51,438 nucleotides of DNA from Verrucomicrobiota bacterium (GTDB taxonomy: Bacteria; Verrucomicrobiota; Verrucomicrobiia; Verrucomicrobiales; DEV007): NCBI GenBank assembly GCA_030625775.1, contig DAOUQC010000029.1, positions 1 to 51,438 on the forward strand, given 5' to 3'. The first letter of the stretch is position 1; every line of letters begins with the position of its first letter. The notes beneath the pieces were generated by a model. It did no database searches and was not told where the DNA came from. It was given only the letters and a program-made list of their open reading frames with translations. Shown here one piece after another: positions 7,801 through 16,831 of the stretch. The position numbers were made by a program, and so were the translations under genes.

Positions 7801-9255
7801 ATGAAACTTTCTATTAAAAACACCTCCCAGATTCTCTCCAAAACTGACCTTCTAGTCCTTTTTGCGCGAAAAGGATCCACACCCAAACTTCCCAAAGGAG
7901 TCAAGGTTCCACCACTCGCTCTCAAATCGTTTAAAGGGAATGAACGCGAAATGCGGCTGACCGACGCAACAGCGGGCCCGGCTGGACGCATCCTCATGAT
8001 TGGCGTGGGAGACAAAAAACAACTCGACCCCGAAACCCTGCGACGCTGTGGAGCGCTCGCGGCAAAAAAAGCTGAGAAAACCAGTTCCGCATCCGCCGCC
8101 GTATGGTTCGACCTCCCCTCAGGCAGGCAAACCGAGGCACTCGGCCAGGCTCTCGCGGAAGGAGCCGTGATGGGCGCCTACCGTCTAAGTGATTTCCAAA
8201 GCACAGCCAAACCGGCCACCCTGAAACGGCTGACCTTCTACGGTAACAATGAGTTCAAAGTCGGAGCAAAATACGGACAAGTCATCGGCCATGCCAATTG
8301 CCTGGCCCGCCGCTTAAAGGACACTCCCGGCAACCTGATGCGCCCTCGCGATCTGGTGAGCGAAGCAAAAAAAATCGCTAAAGCCGGGCGGCATCTTTCA
8401 ATCAAAGTCATCGATGAGAAAGCGATGCATTACCTCGGCATGGGATCACTCCTATCGGTCTCAAAAGGCTCCTCTGAGCCAGCCTACCTGATTCATCTCG
8501 TCTACAAACCTAAAAAGAAATCCACTCGTAAAATCTGCCTCGTCGGCAAAGGTCTCACCTTTGACTCCGGAGGCATTAGCCTGAAGCCAGGCGGTAAAAT
8601 GGATGAAATGAAATATGACATGTCTGGCGGAGCTGCTGTGTTGGGTGCCTTCAAAGCACTGACGGAACTGGACGTGGACGCAGAGGTGCATGGTCTCATA
8701 CCGACTTCAGAAAACCTCCCCGATGGCTTGGCAGTAAAGCCTGGCGATCTTGTCACCGCCATGAACGGACTCAGCATTGAAGTCCTTAATACGGACGCCG
8801 AGGGCCGGCTCATTCTCGCTGACGCCCTCTCTTATGCGCAAGAAAAAATCAAACCCGATGCCATGATCGATCTCGCAACCCTGACCGGAGCCGTTGTCAT
8901 GGCACTCGGTCACGAATTGAGTGGCGTAATGGGGAATAATCAGACAGTCATCGATGATCTCGTCGCTTCAGGAAAACGAACTGGCGAACTAGTCTGGCCC
9001 CTACCGATGCACGATGTTCATCAAAAAGAAATGAAGGGCAAAGTGGGTGACCTCCGGAACATCAGCAGCCCCGGAGCTGGCGCAGGTTCCTCCACCGGCG
9101 GAGCTTTCCTGTCAAACTTCGTCGGCGAGATCCCCTGGGCCCATCTCGACATCGCAGGTAGCGCATGGGGCGCAGCTGACAGAGACTATCAGGGAGGCGC
9201 AAAAGGCACAGGCGTTGGAGTGCGGCTGCTGATTGATTATTTGCAGCAAGGCTGA
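7801..9255 (+). CDS. pepA: Leucyl aminopeptidase (M17 family)
   Basis: A 484-aa cytosol aminopeptidase that removes N-terminal residues from peptides in the cytoplasm. The C-terminal catalytic domain is complete. GKGLTFDSGG (from residue 249, catalytic Lys and metal Asp), MKYDMSGGAA and the family signature NTDAEGRL (330-337) are all present, so the two-metal site should be intact. The N-terminal ~160 residues are the variable macro-like domain. The ATG at 7801 is chosen over an in-frame ATG at 7720 because the upstream segment overlaps the palindromic repeats and would add 27 atypical residues. No Shine-Dalgarno is seen. Stand-alone housekeeping gene. Confidence 0.95.
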   Translation: MKLSIKNTSQILSKTDLLVLFARKGSTPKLPKGVKVPPLALKSFKGNEREMRLTDATAGPAGRILMIGVGDKKQLDPETLRRCGALAAKKAEKTSSASAAVWFDLPSGRQTEALGQALAEGAVMGAYRLSDFQSTAKPATLKRLTFYGNNEFKVGAKYGQVIGHANCLARRLKDTPGNLMRPRDLVSEAKKIAKAGRHLSIKVIDEKAMHYLGMGSLLSVSKGSSEPAYLIHLVYKPKKKSTRKICLVGKGLTFDSGGISLKPGGKMDEMKYDMSGGAAVLGAFKALTELDVDAEVHGLIPTSENLPDGLAVKPGDLVTAMNGLSIEVLNTDAEGRLILADALSYAQEKIKPDAMIDLATLTGAVVMALGHELSGVMGNNQTVIDDLVASGKRTGELVWPLPMHDVHQKEMKGKVGDLRNISSPGAGAGSSTGGAFLSNFVGEIPWAHLDIAGSAWGAADRDYQGGAKGTGVGVRLLIDYLQQG

Positions 9256-9263
9256 CAGGTCGA

Positions 9264-9365
9264 TTAACTTTCCTCGGCTTTGAATAGCTCGACATAAGTG
9301 CGTATGTCGTCCCTGTGGCCAAGACCACTGGCCTCTTTGTCAGCCTGAAGTCCGGGTATATTCAT
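9264..9365 (-). CDS. Possible small protein, 33 aa
   Basis: A short frame MNIPGLQADKEASGL... of 33 codons lies between the ends of pepA and the diheme cytochrome. It is open upstream for another 11 codons without a start. It has protein-like composition and could be a tiny gene or the C-terminal scrap of a lost gene. No homologue recognised and no ribosome binding site seen. Confidence 0.2.
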   Translation of the reverse strand: MNIPGLQADKEASGLGHRDDIRTYVELFKAEES

Positions 9366-9382
9366 GATGTCAATGAGGCACT

Positions 9383-10429
9383 CTATTTCTTCGAATGTTC
9401 AGCCGGTGGTGCCGGTAACGATGAGGTGTAAGCCACTATATTGAGAATATCTTCGGAGGTCAGGTTCACCACCACCGGCTGCATCAGTGCTGCCATCGTT
9501 CCTTTTCTCGTTCCTTGTTTCATATCGTTAAGCTGACGAGCCATGTAACTGGGAGAACGCGAGGCGATTGCCGGAATATTGCCGATACCATTCAGACCAG
9601 GACCATGACAGAGGGCACACTGGAAAGTTTTGCCTGCACCTCCGGTATTGACGAGTTCTTCACCTTTCTTGACCGAACCTTTAGGCACGTAGGCGATAAA
9701 GCCCGAACGTGGATCTCTCAAAAATTCCGTTCGGTTGGGATCCGCCGGGGTTTCAATGATGCGTTTGCCAATCGGCTCAGTGCCAGCTTCTTTGCCTTCC
9801 AGGGGAATGTGCAAACCTCCCCGGAGATAAGTTTTTGGAACAGTGTCCGTTTCGATTACTTTGATCCACTGACTCCACTTCATGGATTGCATATAATCCG
9901 CGACCTCGGCAAACTCCTCCTCGCTCATGCCTTTCGCGGTATCGATCATCAAGCGATAATTCGTCTTCCTCGGGTCGGCACCCTCTCTAACACCGCTCTT
10001 AAAGTCTCTCAGTTGTTGAACGAGGTAGTCTCTATTTTGACCTGCCGGAGGAGCGTTCTCCGCTTTGCCTTTTCCATTGGGATAATGACACAAGGCACAA
10101 GCAATCACCTGGCGGGACGGATCTCCTTTGGCGTAAATTTCAGGCATTTCTGGATGATCTCCTGGATACCAATCCGCCGGTGCAGTTTGAAAAGCTACCC
10201 CATCTTTACGCCCCACAATCTCATCTCTTGTGAATTTCAGCGGCGTATCTGGCAGGCTGAGTTTTTTATCACTCTTCGGAAGTGGGGGCGGCTTTTCGAT
10301 CGTGATGGCATAGGCCCAGGCCAGTTCCTTGAGATGGTCTGGCAGAGGTTTATCGGCAGAATTGATATGGCCTACGCTTAAAAAAACCCCTCCGGTTACT
10401 AAAACGGCTATAATTGACTGGTATTTCAT
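9383..10429 (-). CDS. Secreted diheme cytochrome c
   Basis: A 348-aa periplasmic c-type cytochrome. The ATG at 10427-10429 is preferred over an in-frame ATG 120 bases upstream because it begins the signal peptide MKYQSIIAVLVTGGVFLSVG. Two class I heme domains each have a CALCH heme-binding site (ACALCHYPNGKG and FQCALCHGPGLNG) and Met-containing distal segments (DYMQSMKW; GTMAALMQPVVVNL). The arrangement resembles tandem cytochrome c4-like electron carriers. It starts 25 nt after the stop of the esterase gene, so the two are probably co-transcribed. The electron donor/acceptor partner is unknown. Confidence 0.88.
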   Translation of the reverse strand: MKYQSIIAVLVTGGVFLSVGHINSADKPLPDHLKELAWAYAITIEKPPPLPKSDKKLSLPDTPLKFTRDEIVGRKDGVAFQTAPADWYPGDHPEMPEIYAKGDPSRQVIACALCHYPNGKGKAENAPPAGQNRDYLVQQLRDFKSGVREGADPRKTNYRLMIDTAKGMSEEEFAEVADYMQSMKWSQWIKVIETDTVPKTYLRGGLHIPLEGKEAGTEPIGKRIIETPADPNRTEFLRDPRSGFIAYVPKGSVKKGEELVNTGGAGKTFQCALCHGPGLNGIGNIPAIASRSPSYMARQLNDMKQGTRKGTMAALMQPVVVNLTSEDILNIVAYTSSLPAPPAEHSKK

Positions 10430-10454
10430 TTGTATAAATAACTTTACTGAAGCT

Positions 10455-12293
10455 CTACTTAGCAGAGCTGGCGGGATAATCTTTCCACAACCATTCCAGC
10501 GCATGAGGTAAAATCTGCGCCTTTGCGTTGCCAATGCCGTGACGGGCATTCAGGCAATAAAGATACTGGTAGTGATACCCCTTGGCCTTGAGCACTTTGG
10601 CCATGCGGTTATTTGCTTCAACCCAGTCGTGCATGTCGTCACGCATGACATTGGGATCAAGCAAATCGTGATCGCCAACGGCCAGAAAAATCCGCAGTGG
10701 CTTTACTTCGCTGTTTGGAATGAGTGTTTTATGAAACCCCCACGCGCCATCCGGATATTTCGGGTCGAAGGGCCATGCCTGGTTCACAAAGGTTCCTGAA
10801 GTCGTCAGCACACGATGATACAGATCCGGGCGAAACCACCCCATGATGAGCGCAGCAGAGCCCCCGGAACTGCTACCCATGGCCGCACGTCCATCCGGGT
10901 CTTTGGTCAGCTTGACCTTGTATTTTTTCTCCACCTGCGGCAGCACGTGGGTTTCAATGTACTCGGCAAACAGGCCCGACATATTGTCATACTCGCGGCC
11001 GCGTTCGTGCCCCTGGGCATCACCGCCACCGTTGGCTATCATGATGGCGATCATCGCCGGAACCCGGCTTTGGGCGATCAGATTGTCGAGGATATGTGGC
11101 AGTCTCATGCTCGGCTTGCCGACCACTTTGGGGCCATCGTGTGTGACGATAAAAGGCGCCGCGCTGCCCGGTTGGTACTGTGCCGGAATGTAAACGGTGA
11201 TAGTGCGCTTGTAGTCGATCGCATGCGTTTCAACGATCAGCGTCTTCGGATTGTCGGGGTCCACCTTGCCAAAAACATCTCTGGCGATGCCCGGATTATA
11301 GATTGTGCCGTCCTTCGAATCGATACTGAACTGATGTACCGTGCCCTGAGGAACGCCTTCGACAACCTTTAGCTCGGGAGCGGGAATATAATCAGGTCCG
11401 ATCAGAAAATCGCCATCCACGTCAGCAGACGGATTCACGCCGGGCTTCCCATCCAGTCGTGTGAATGTCGGTGTGCCCGGCGCATCAAAGGGACGCGTTG
11501 GAGGTATCGGGCGGGCCTTCTTCTTTGGCGCGGGTGCTTTCTTTGAACGTGGTGCCTTCACCTGAATAGGATCAAAATCTGGAAAGGATGCCTTGCGTTT
11601 TTCCCAAGCTGATTGTGTTTCCTGTTTCACCGTCCAGATCGTCATATTATCCAGTTCAACCCTCCCCTTTTTTGGACCGGCGACTCCAAATCTGTTTCCG
11701 CCACTGGTAATTGCACTCTTAAACGAATCTCGCTGCGCGTATAAAGTTGGTCCGTCAGCGATTTGAAAAATAAACTCTCCATCTTTCATCTCAGCCAGCG
11801 CATGATACCACTTCCCCGATTGCCAGATGAAATTTTTGGCCTCGGCAAGCTTCATGACTTCATGATCGCTCAACAGGCTCGTCCCTTCTTTACTAAAACG
11901 AATCCGACACACGTGATGCCCGAATTCAATGAAGGGAACAATGGAAGTTTCCTGTCCTTCCAGAAAACGAAATGAAAAGGACGCGACGAACTCCCGGGGC
12001 GTCACCGGGATACTGATCCTCGCCTCATACCCGAAATGATCCTTTTTTTTAGCCTGATATTCGGGGGAAGACTGCTGCCCTTTCAACACACCGTCCTCAA
12101 TAGCCCAACGAGTGCCCTGGCGAACCTGCCACACCCCTTTTTCCAGCAGCTTTGATTTTGAAAAATCATCCTGCAGCACCACTTTATCAGGAACCGCCAT
12201 CAGAGGTCCCAGTTTCGATAGGGGCTCAGCTCGCACTACATGAGTGGTCATGGCCGCGAGAACCGTGCAAGATAGAACAAAGCGTTTCTTCAT
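10455..12293 (-). CDS. Secreted two-domain esterase (jelly-roll-like N-domain plus Esterase-D-like C-domain)
   Basis: A 612-aa secreted protein with signal peptide MKKRFVLSCTVLAAMTTHVVRA. Residues ~30-220 resemble the concanavalin/LamG-like '3-keto-disaccharide hydrolase' type domain of PVC bacteria (DDFSKSKL, GVWQVRQGTRWAIEDGVL, WYHALAEMKDGEF, RVELDNMTIW). A Lys/Pro linker (~240-275) follows. Residues ~320-610 are an Esterase-D/enterochelin-esterase-like alpha/beta hydrolase with nucleophile motif GSSSGG, acid candidate in VGDHDLLD and His in NARHGIGNA. Likely an acyl- or feruloyl-type esterase working on glycans outside the cell. First gene of a pair with the diheme cytochrome; divergent from the sialidase. 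Confidence 0.82.
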   Translation of the reverse strand: MKKRFVLSCTVLAAMTTHVVRAEPLSKLGPLMAVPDKVVLQDDFSKSKLLEKGVWQVRQGTRWAIEDGVLKGQQSSPEYQAKKKDHFGYEARISIPVTPREFVASFSFRFLEGQETSIVPFIEFGHHVCRIRFSKEGTSLLSDHEVMKLAEAKNFIWQSGKWYHALAEMKDGEFIFQIADGPTLYAQRDSFKSAITSGGNRFGVAGPKKGRVELDNMTIWTVKQETQSAWEKRKASFPDFDPIQVKAPRSKKAPAPKKKARPIPPTRPFDAPGTPTFTRLDGKPGVNPSADVDGDFLIGPDYIPAPELKVVEGVPQGTVHQFSIDSKDGTIYNPGIARDVFGKVDPDNPKTLIVETHAIDYKRTITVYIPAQYQPGSAAPFIVTHDGPKVVGKPSMRLPHILDNLIAQSRVPAMIAIMIANGGGDAQGHERGREYDNMSGLFAEYIETHVLPQVEKKYKVKLTKDPDGRAAMGSSSGGSAALIMGWFRPDLYHRVLTTSGTFVNQAWPFDPKYPDGAWGFHKTLIPNSEVKPLRIFLAVGDHDLLDPNVMRDDMHDWVEANNRMAKVLKAKGYHYQYLYCLNARHGIGNAKAQILPHALEWLWKDYPASSAK

Positions 12294-12338
12294 AATAAAG
12301 GAGATTCACAACCTATGGATTCGTCGAGTAAATTCAAT

Positions 12339-12352
12339 GGCGTGATCACGCC
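12339..12352. promoter_or_regulatory. Perfect 14-bp palindrome between divergent esterase and sialidase genes
   Basis: GGCGTGATCACGCC is a perfect dyad in the 138-base divergent intergenic region, 46 bases from the esterase start and 80 from the sialidase start. It is placed where a shared operator would be expected. No regulator gene lies next to it, so the binding protein is unknown. Confidence 0.35.
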
Positions 12353-12431
12353 CTGATTCCCCCAAACCCGCTTTTCCTGTTCGTCATGTAGAAAAAACCA
12401 AGTATATAGTGTCAACAACCCTTTCCTCCCC

Positions 12432-13979
12432 ATGAAACATCTTCCCCTCATTTTTTTTCTGTTGGCTTTTACTCCCTTGGCAAACACAGCTGAAAAATTT
12501 GAAGCCCACGACCGGGCAATTCCGGTTTTGAATGATGGCAGTGAAGTGACCCTCCTGGAATTCACTCTGAGCACGGATGGAGAAAAAACACTCACTGGCA
12601 TCAGTCTCGATACCGCAGGAACAACAAAACTGGAAGACGTAACAGAGATCGGTGTGGAACACCTGCGCAAAGCGGGAAACCAGTGGTTTGGAAAAACATC
12701 GAATGTGAATGGATCCATCATGTTGAAGGGGGAAATGGACTTCCCCAAAGGAAATCATAAATGCCGCGTCGTTATTCGAACTAAAAAAAAGGCTAACCTG
12801 TTGCATCGGGTGGGAGTTCAAATCACAGGCTTCCAGTTTGCCGACGGCAGCACCCTGAAGGTGACTGCTGACAAAAATTATCAGGCCCAGCGCCTGGCTT
12901 ACCCCATTCACCGTCAGGGAGAATTCGACTGCCACACCTTTCGCATTCCGGCAATCAACAAAGCCAACAACGGTGACCTGCTCGCTGTATATGACCTGCG
13001 TTACAATAGCAGGAAGGACCTGCAGGAACATATCGACATCGGCTTGTCTGTTTCCAAAGACGGAGGTCAGACCTGGTCTGATCCGCGCCCGATTATGGAC
13101 ATGGGTGAATACGGTGGAAAATCCCAAAAAGAAAACGGCTGCTCTGATCCTGGTATTCTGGTGGACACCGCGACGGGTGAAATTTTTGTCTCTGCCGTCT
13201 GGACCCACGGAAAACCCAACACTCATCAGTGGGTAGGGAAAGGTTCCGAGCCGGGTTATGACATTCACCAGTCATCTCAATTCATGGTTGTGCGGTCAAA
13301 AGATCACGGCCTCACATGGAGCAAACCGGAGAACTGGACCAAGCCGCTCAAGGATGAGTCATGGCATCTGTTTGCTCCGGCGCCGGGTAATGGAATTGTG
13401 ATGAAAAACGGAATCCTGGTTATGCCCTCCCAGGGTAGGGATGCAAAAGGTTTCCCTTTTTCCAATATCACCTGGAGCAAAGACCACGGCAAAACCTGGC
13501 ATGTGTCCGCGCCCGCCCGTGATGACACTTCGGAATGCTCGGTTGCCGAGTTATCCGACGGCTCTCTGATGCTCAATATTCGTGACAACCGCAATCGCAA
13601 AGACAAAAGCGAAAGCAATGGTCGCGCTGTCGGCGTAAGCAATGACCTTGGCAAAACCTGGAAAAAACACAGCAGTGACCACGGCGCTCTACCCGAGCCC
13701 ACCTGTATGGCAAGCTTGATCAGTCACGACAGCGACAAACATCTGCTATTTTTCTCCAACCCACACAACAAAAAAAGCCGGGGTGATATGACTATCCAGA
13801 TGAGCACGGATGACGGGACAACCTGGCCCGGGAAAAATCACATCCTATTGGACAGCGGAAGAGGCAACGGCTACTCCAGCCTGGTCATCATCGACCAGCA
13901 AACCCTTGGGATTCTCTACGAGTCTTCAGTGGCCGATCTCGTATTCCAGAAAATCCCCTTGTCGGATTTTGCGGACTAG
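12432..13979 (+). CDS. Secreted exo-alpha-sialidase (GH33-type)
   Basis: A 515-aa sialidase with signal peptide MKHLPLIFFLLAFTPLANTA. An N-terminal beta-sandwich (~20-150) precedes the six-bladed propeller. The FRIP motif is at 170-173 and five Asp boxes are visible: SKDGGQTW (208), SKDHGLTW (289), SKDHGKTW (349), SNDLGKTW (403) and STDDGTTW (458). R171, R384 (NIRDNR) and an Arg near 450 could form the arginine triad; Glu in LYES and Tyr in GYSSL suit the nucleophile pair. It would release terminal sialic acids from host or algal glycoconjugates. No sialic-acid catabolic genes are in the window. No Shine-Dalgarno sequence. Confidence 0.92.
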   Translation: MKHLPLIFFLLAFTPLANTAEKFEAHDRAIPVLNDGSEVTLLEFTLSTDGEKTLTGISLDTAGTTKLEDVTEIGVEHLRKAGNQWFGKTSNVNGSIMLKGEMDFPKGNHKCRVVIRTKKKANLLHRVGVQITGFQFADGSTLKVTADKNYQAQRLAYPIHRQGEFDCHTFRIPAINKANNGDLLAVYDLRYNSRKDLQEHIDIGLSVSKDGGQTWSDPRPIMDMGEYGGKSQKENGCSDPGILVDTATGEIFVSAVWTHGKPNTHQWVGKGSEPGYDIHQSSQFMVVRSKDHGLTWSKPENWTKPLKDESWHLFAPAPGNGIVMKNGILVMPSQGRDAKGFPFSNITWSKDHGKTWHVSAPARDDTSECSVAELSDGSLMLNIRDNRNRKDKSESNGRAVGVSNDLGKTWKKHSSDHGALPEPTCMASLISHDSDKHLLFFSNPHNKKSRGDMTIQMSTDDGTTWPGKNHILLDSGRGNGYSSLVIIDQQTLGILYESSVADLVFQKIPLSDFAD

Positions 13980-13990
13980 TCTATTCGAGG

Positions 13991-14875
13991 TCACTCTTCA
14001 AAAGCCACTCTGAACTTCAACACTGTCGGCAAGTGGTCAGAGCTTTTTGGGCCCTCGACAGAATAACATGCCCTCACTTCCACCCCCCTGCTGAAAATCC
14101 GATCCAGGTGCAAGCCCGGATCAAATCCAGCCACCCCTTTTAAACCTCTGATCCATCCAGGTGCCGGAGCTTTGCCAGGATTCTGATTCACTGCTTCGAC
14201 TAAGCCCACCTGCTGCGCCTTTTCCCTCAACAAAGCCAAACGCCCCTCGCTCCAGACATTAAAATCCCCACACACAATCACCGGCTCACGAGAATTCTGA
14301 AGCGACGCAAAAATCTGGTCCAGCTGTTTTGCAAACGCCCGCTTCGACACAAAATTGAGCCCGTGACAGTTGATGATCTGCAATTTTTCACCTCGGGGCA
14401 AAGGCAACGAAGACCGCAAGGACACCTTGGGAGACACAAATACAAACTCTCGCCCCGGGGAAAGCAGTTGTTGTGCAGATGAATCCACCAAACCCGAGTT
14501 CGCTATCGTCATCACCCCCGTAGAGCGCTTGGAAAAAGGAAAACGCCAACTCGGAGTGTAATGGCCATAGACTTGATCACCATACGAATCCTTGATCAGC
14601 TCACAGGTGCTGGAGCGCACTTCCTGCAAACAAAGGATCACGCCTTGTTCGCGGGGAAAGCCCGCCAGTAAATCCTTCACCTCCTCAACAAAACGCTCAT
14701 CCCCCGCTTTATGCACATTCCACGAGATCACATGCAAGGGCGCTTTTTCTACCAAAGCTCCTTGAGTTTTTGAAACAGCATCTCCTATTGGCAAAACCGA
14801 GCGACTCGACAAGCAGCCCTCTGCAGACAAGGCCAGCAACAAACAAAAACCATACCTGAAAACAAAAGTCACCAT
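13991..14875 (-). CDS. Endonuclease/exonuclease/phosphatase family protein, probable lipoprotein
   Basis: A 294-aa member of the EEP superfamily, metal-dependent phosphodiesterases. Motifs in order: ISWNVHKAG (~50), LCLQEVRSS with metal Glu (~90), INCHGLNF (~168), VCGDFNVWSE (~197) and C-terminal LDRIFSRG...SSDHLPTV with the catalytic Asp-His. The N-terminus has a hydrophobic stretch ending in SAEGC, a possible but imperfect lipobox, so the protein is likely exported. It lies 22 nt after hflX on the same strand. Substrate may be nucleic acid, phospholipid or inositol phosphate; not decidable from sequence. Confidence 0.82.
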   Translation of the reverse strand: MVTFVFRYGFCLLLALSAEGCLSSRSVLPIGDAVSKTQGALVEKAPLHVISWNVHKAGDERFVEEVKDLLAGFPREQGVILCLQEVRSSTCELIKDSYGDQVYGHYTPSWRFPFSKRSTGVMTIANSGLVDSSAQQLLSPGREFVFVSPKVSLRSSLPLPRGEKLQIINCHGLNFVSKRAFAKQLDQIFASLQNSREPVIVCGDFNVWSEGRLALLREKAQQVGLVEAVNQNPGKAPAPGWIRGLKGVAGFDPGLHLDRIFSRGVEVRACYSVEGPKSSDHLPTVLKFRVAFEE

Positions 14876-14897
14876 AAATCACGCTTAGCAGTGGTCG

Positions 14898-16217
14898 CTA
14901 AACTTCAAGCTCCTCATCAAAACTCTCAAAATGATGCAGCTGAGCCCTCGGAACGATGGCCGTCAGCAAAATATCATTGCCCTCGTAATCCTGTTCTAGA
15001 ATTTTCCCCTCGCGATGCAGCAAAGCAATCAAGTCCTGCCGGGACTGGGGAATACGTAATTTCAAGCGTGATACCCGGTCGTGATTCAGCGCATTGATGC
15101 GTAAAATAAATTCCTCAATGCCTTCCCCGCTATGCACTGAAATAAAACAAGCGTCCGGATAGAGCCCCTTCAACTCATGCAATCTGAGCAGGCCTTCTTC
15201 GGAGGACTGCAACAAATCAATCTTATTAAAAGCCAATACCATCTGCTTGTTATCAGCCCCCAATTCGTGCAGCACATCGAGCGTGGTCTGATAAAAATCG
15301 GCGACATTTTCTGCCGAGGCGTCCAACACATGAACCAGAAAATCCGCCAGCACGGCTTCTTCCAAGGTCGCCTTGAACGCCTCGATCAATCGATGCGGAA
15401 GATTACGCACAAAACCAACGGTATCAGTCAATAGCAGAGGCTGCCCATCGGGAAGCTCGATCCTACGAGTCGTCGGGTCCAAAGTCGCAAAAAGCTTGTC
15501 CTCAGCAAGAATGTCAGAATCCGCCAAACGATTAAGCAAAGAAGATTTACCCGCATTGGTGTATCCCACAATCGCCGCATGAGGCAAGCCCTCGCGCGTG
15601 CGCTCTTTGCGCTGAGTCGCTCGTTGAGTTCTCACTGTATCCAATTCCCGTTCAACCATCGTGATCCGCTTTCTGGCCAGACGACGATCCACCTCGATCT
15701 GTTTCTCCCCCTCACCACGAGCTGCCGCAGCTCCTCCCTTGCCACCACCGGAACCTCCCCCCTGACGGTCAAGGTGAGTCCACATCCGCGCCAGACGTGG
15801 CAATGAATAGCGCATGCGCGCGAGCTGTACCTGCAAAGCCGCCTCCCGGGTCCGGGCCCGCATGGCAAAAATATCTAGAATCACCTCCTCACGATCGAGT
15901 ACGCACAAATCCGCTTCCGTCTCCCAGGTGCGTTGCTGGGAAGGTCCCAACTCATTGTCAAAAACAATCGCATCACAGTCGAGCTCCTTCGCCCGATCCA
16001 TCAGCTCTTGTGCTTTGCCCGAGCCGGTCAGGTAGCGTTTGCTCTGATCCCGGACAAAAACAAGATTTGATTCAACCACACCAATACCGAGAGTACTTAC
16101 AAGCTCCCCCAATTCTTCAAGCAGACTGGCCGCTTCACTTTCTTCATGGCGGTCAAAATAGACCCCGATCAAAAAAGCGCGCTCCACCATTTCCGGTTTT
16201 TCACGTATATCAAACAT
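14898..16217 (-). CDS. hflX: GTPase HflX
   Basis: A 439-aa ribosome-associated GTPase that rescues or splits stalled ribosomes under stress. The N-terminal HflX domain (~10-175) contains the typical ELGPSQQRTWE and RTREAALQVQLARMRY segments and a Gly-rich linker (~152-170). The G domain has P-loop GYTNAGKS (218-225), switch/Walker B DTVGFVRNLPH and G4 motif FNKIDL. Length and architecture are normal. Probably co-transcribed with the EEP phosphodiesterase. No Shine-Dalgarno sequence precedes the ATG. Confidence 0.96.
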   Translation of the reverse strand: MFDIREKPEMVERAFLIGVYFDRHEESEAASLLEELGELVSTLGIGVVESNLVFVRDQSKRYLTGSGKAQELMDRAKELDCDAIVFDNELGPSQQRTWETEADLCVLDREEVILDIFAMRARTREAALQVQLARMRYSLPRLARMWTHLDRQGGGSGGGKGGAAAARGEGEKQIEVDRRLARKRITMVERELDTVRTQRATQRKERTREGLPHAAIVGYTNAGKSSLLNRLADSDILAEDKLFATLDPTTRRIELPDGQPLLLTDTVGFVRNLPHRLIEAFKATLEEAVLADFLVHVLDASAENVADFYQTTLDVLHELGADNKQMVLAFNKIDLLQSSEEGLLRLHELKGLYPDACFISVHSGEGIEEFILRINALNHDRVSRLKLRIPQSRQDLIALLHREGKILEQDYEGNDILLTAIVPRAQLHHFESFDEELEV

Positions 16218-16319
16218 ACAATGGCAGACTAGCCCGAACCCAGCCCTTTGAAAAGCAACAGCTCAGAAGAATTTCTCCCCCCTTTACCTATCAGCAGTTC
16301 GGGCTATAATGCCCACATC

Positions 16320-16820
16320 ATGGATTCTTTAAAACCAATTTTCAGCAGCCCTTTTTTCTGGGGTTTCGCTCTCGGCATGGTATTTCTCGTGCTCTCACTC
16401 TGGGCCAATTTTAAAACCAAGATGGAACTCAAGCGCCTCCGGCGCAATTTGAGCGACAAAGTCGAAATTGAAGCCCAGCATCTCGGCGAATTAAAAAAAG
16501 AAAAAGACCAACTCAAAGAAGAAAACGAAAACCTGCGTATCAAAGTCAAAGGCAGTGGGGAAAATTCCGCACAAACCCTTGAACGGGAATTGGAAATTTT
16601 TGCCCGTGCGGAAAAAAGCATGTATGTCACCGCCCCCGGTTTTTCCGCCGCATGGGAAAATGCCAAAACCGCAGCGCTGGAAGAGGTCGAGCAGGAAGAA
16701 CAGGGCAAAAGCATTCCCCGCAAATTGTTTCGAAAATTTTTCTCTGCATCCAATAAGGGAGGCTCCGAGCATTTGCTCTCAACTTCTGAAGGCAACAATT
16801 CTGACAACAAAGCTTCCTGA
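16320..16820 (+). CDS. Single-pass membrane protein with coiled coil
   Basis: A 166-aa protein of unknown function. The ATG at 16320 puts a transmembrane segment (FFWGFALGMVFLVLSLW, ~12-28) at the N-terminus. A charged coiled coil follows (~35-85, KLMELKRLRRN-type heptads rich in Glu/Lys/Leu), then a short domain (RAEKSMYVTAPGFSAAWENA) and a polar tail. An in-frame ATG 72 bases upstream would bury the membrane segment and overlap the hflX promoter region. It lies 11 nt upstream of the HAD phosphatase, so the two are probably co-transcribed. Might act as a membrane-anchored scaffold; this is inference. Confidence 0.75.
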   Translation: MDSLKPIFSSPFFWGFALGMVFLVLSLWANFKTKMELKRLRRNLSDKVEIEAQHLGELKKEKDQLKEENENLRIKVKGSGENSAQTLERELEIFARAEKSMYVTAPGFSAAWENAKTAALEEVEQEEQGKSIPRKLFRKFFSASNKGGSEHLLSTSEGNNSDNKAS

Positions 16821-16831
16821 CCTTCTCCTCC

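Noticed and set aside
13304-13702. 132-codon minus-strand frame
   Set aside because: Antisense to the sialidase Asp-box region; Ser/Leu-rich shadow.
15797-16309. 170-codon plus-strand frame
   Set aside because: Antisense to hflX and rich in Pro/Ser/His, as expected for a shadow frame.
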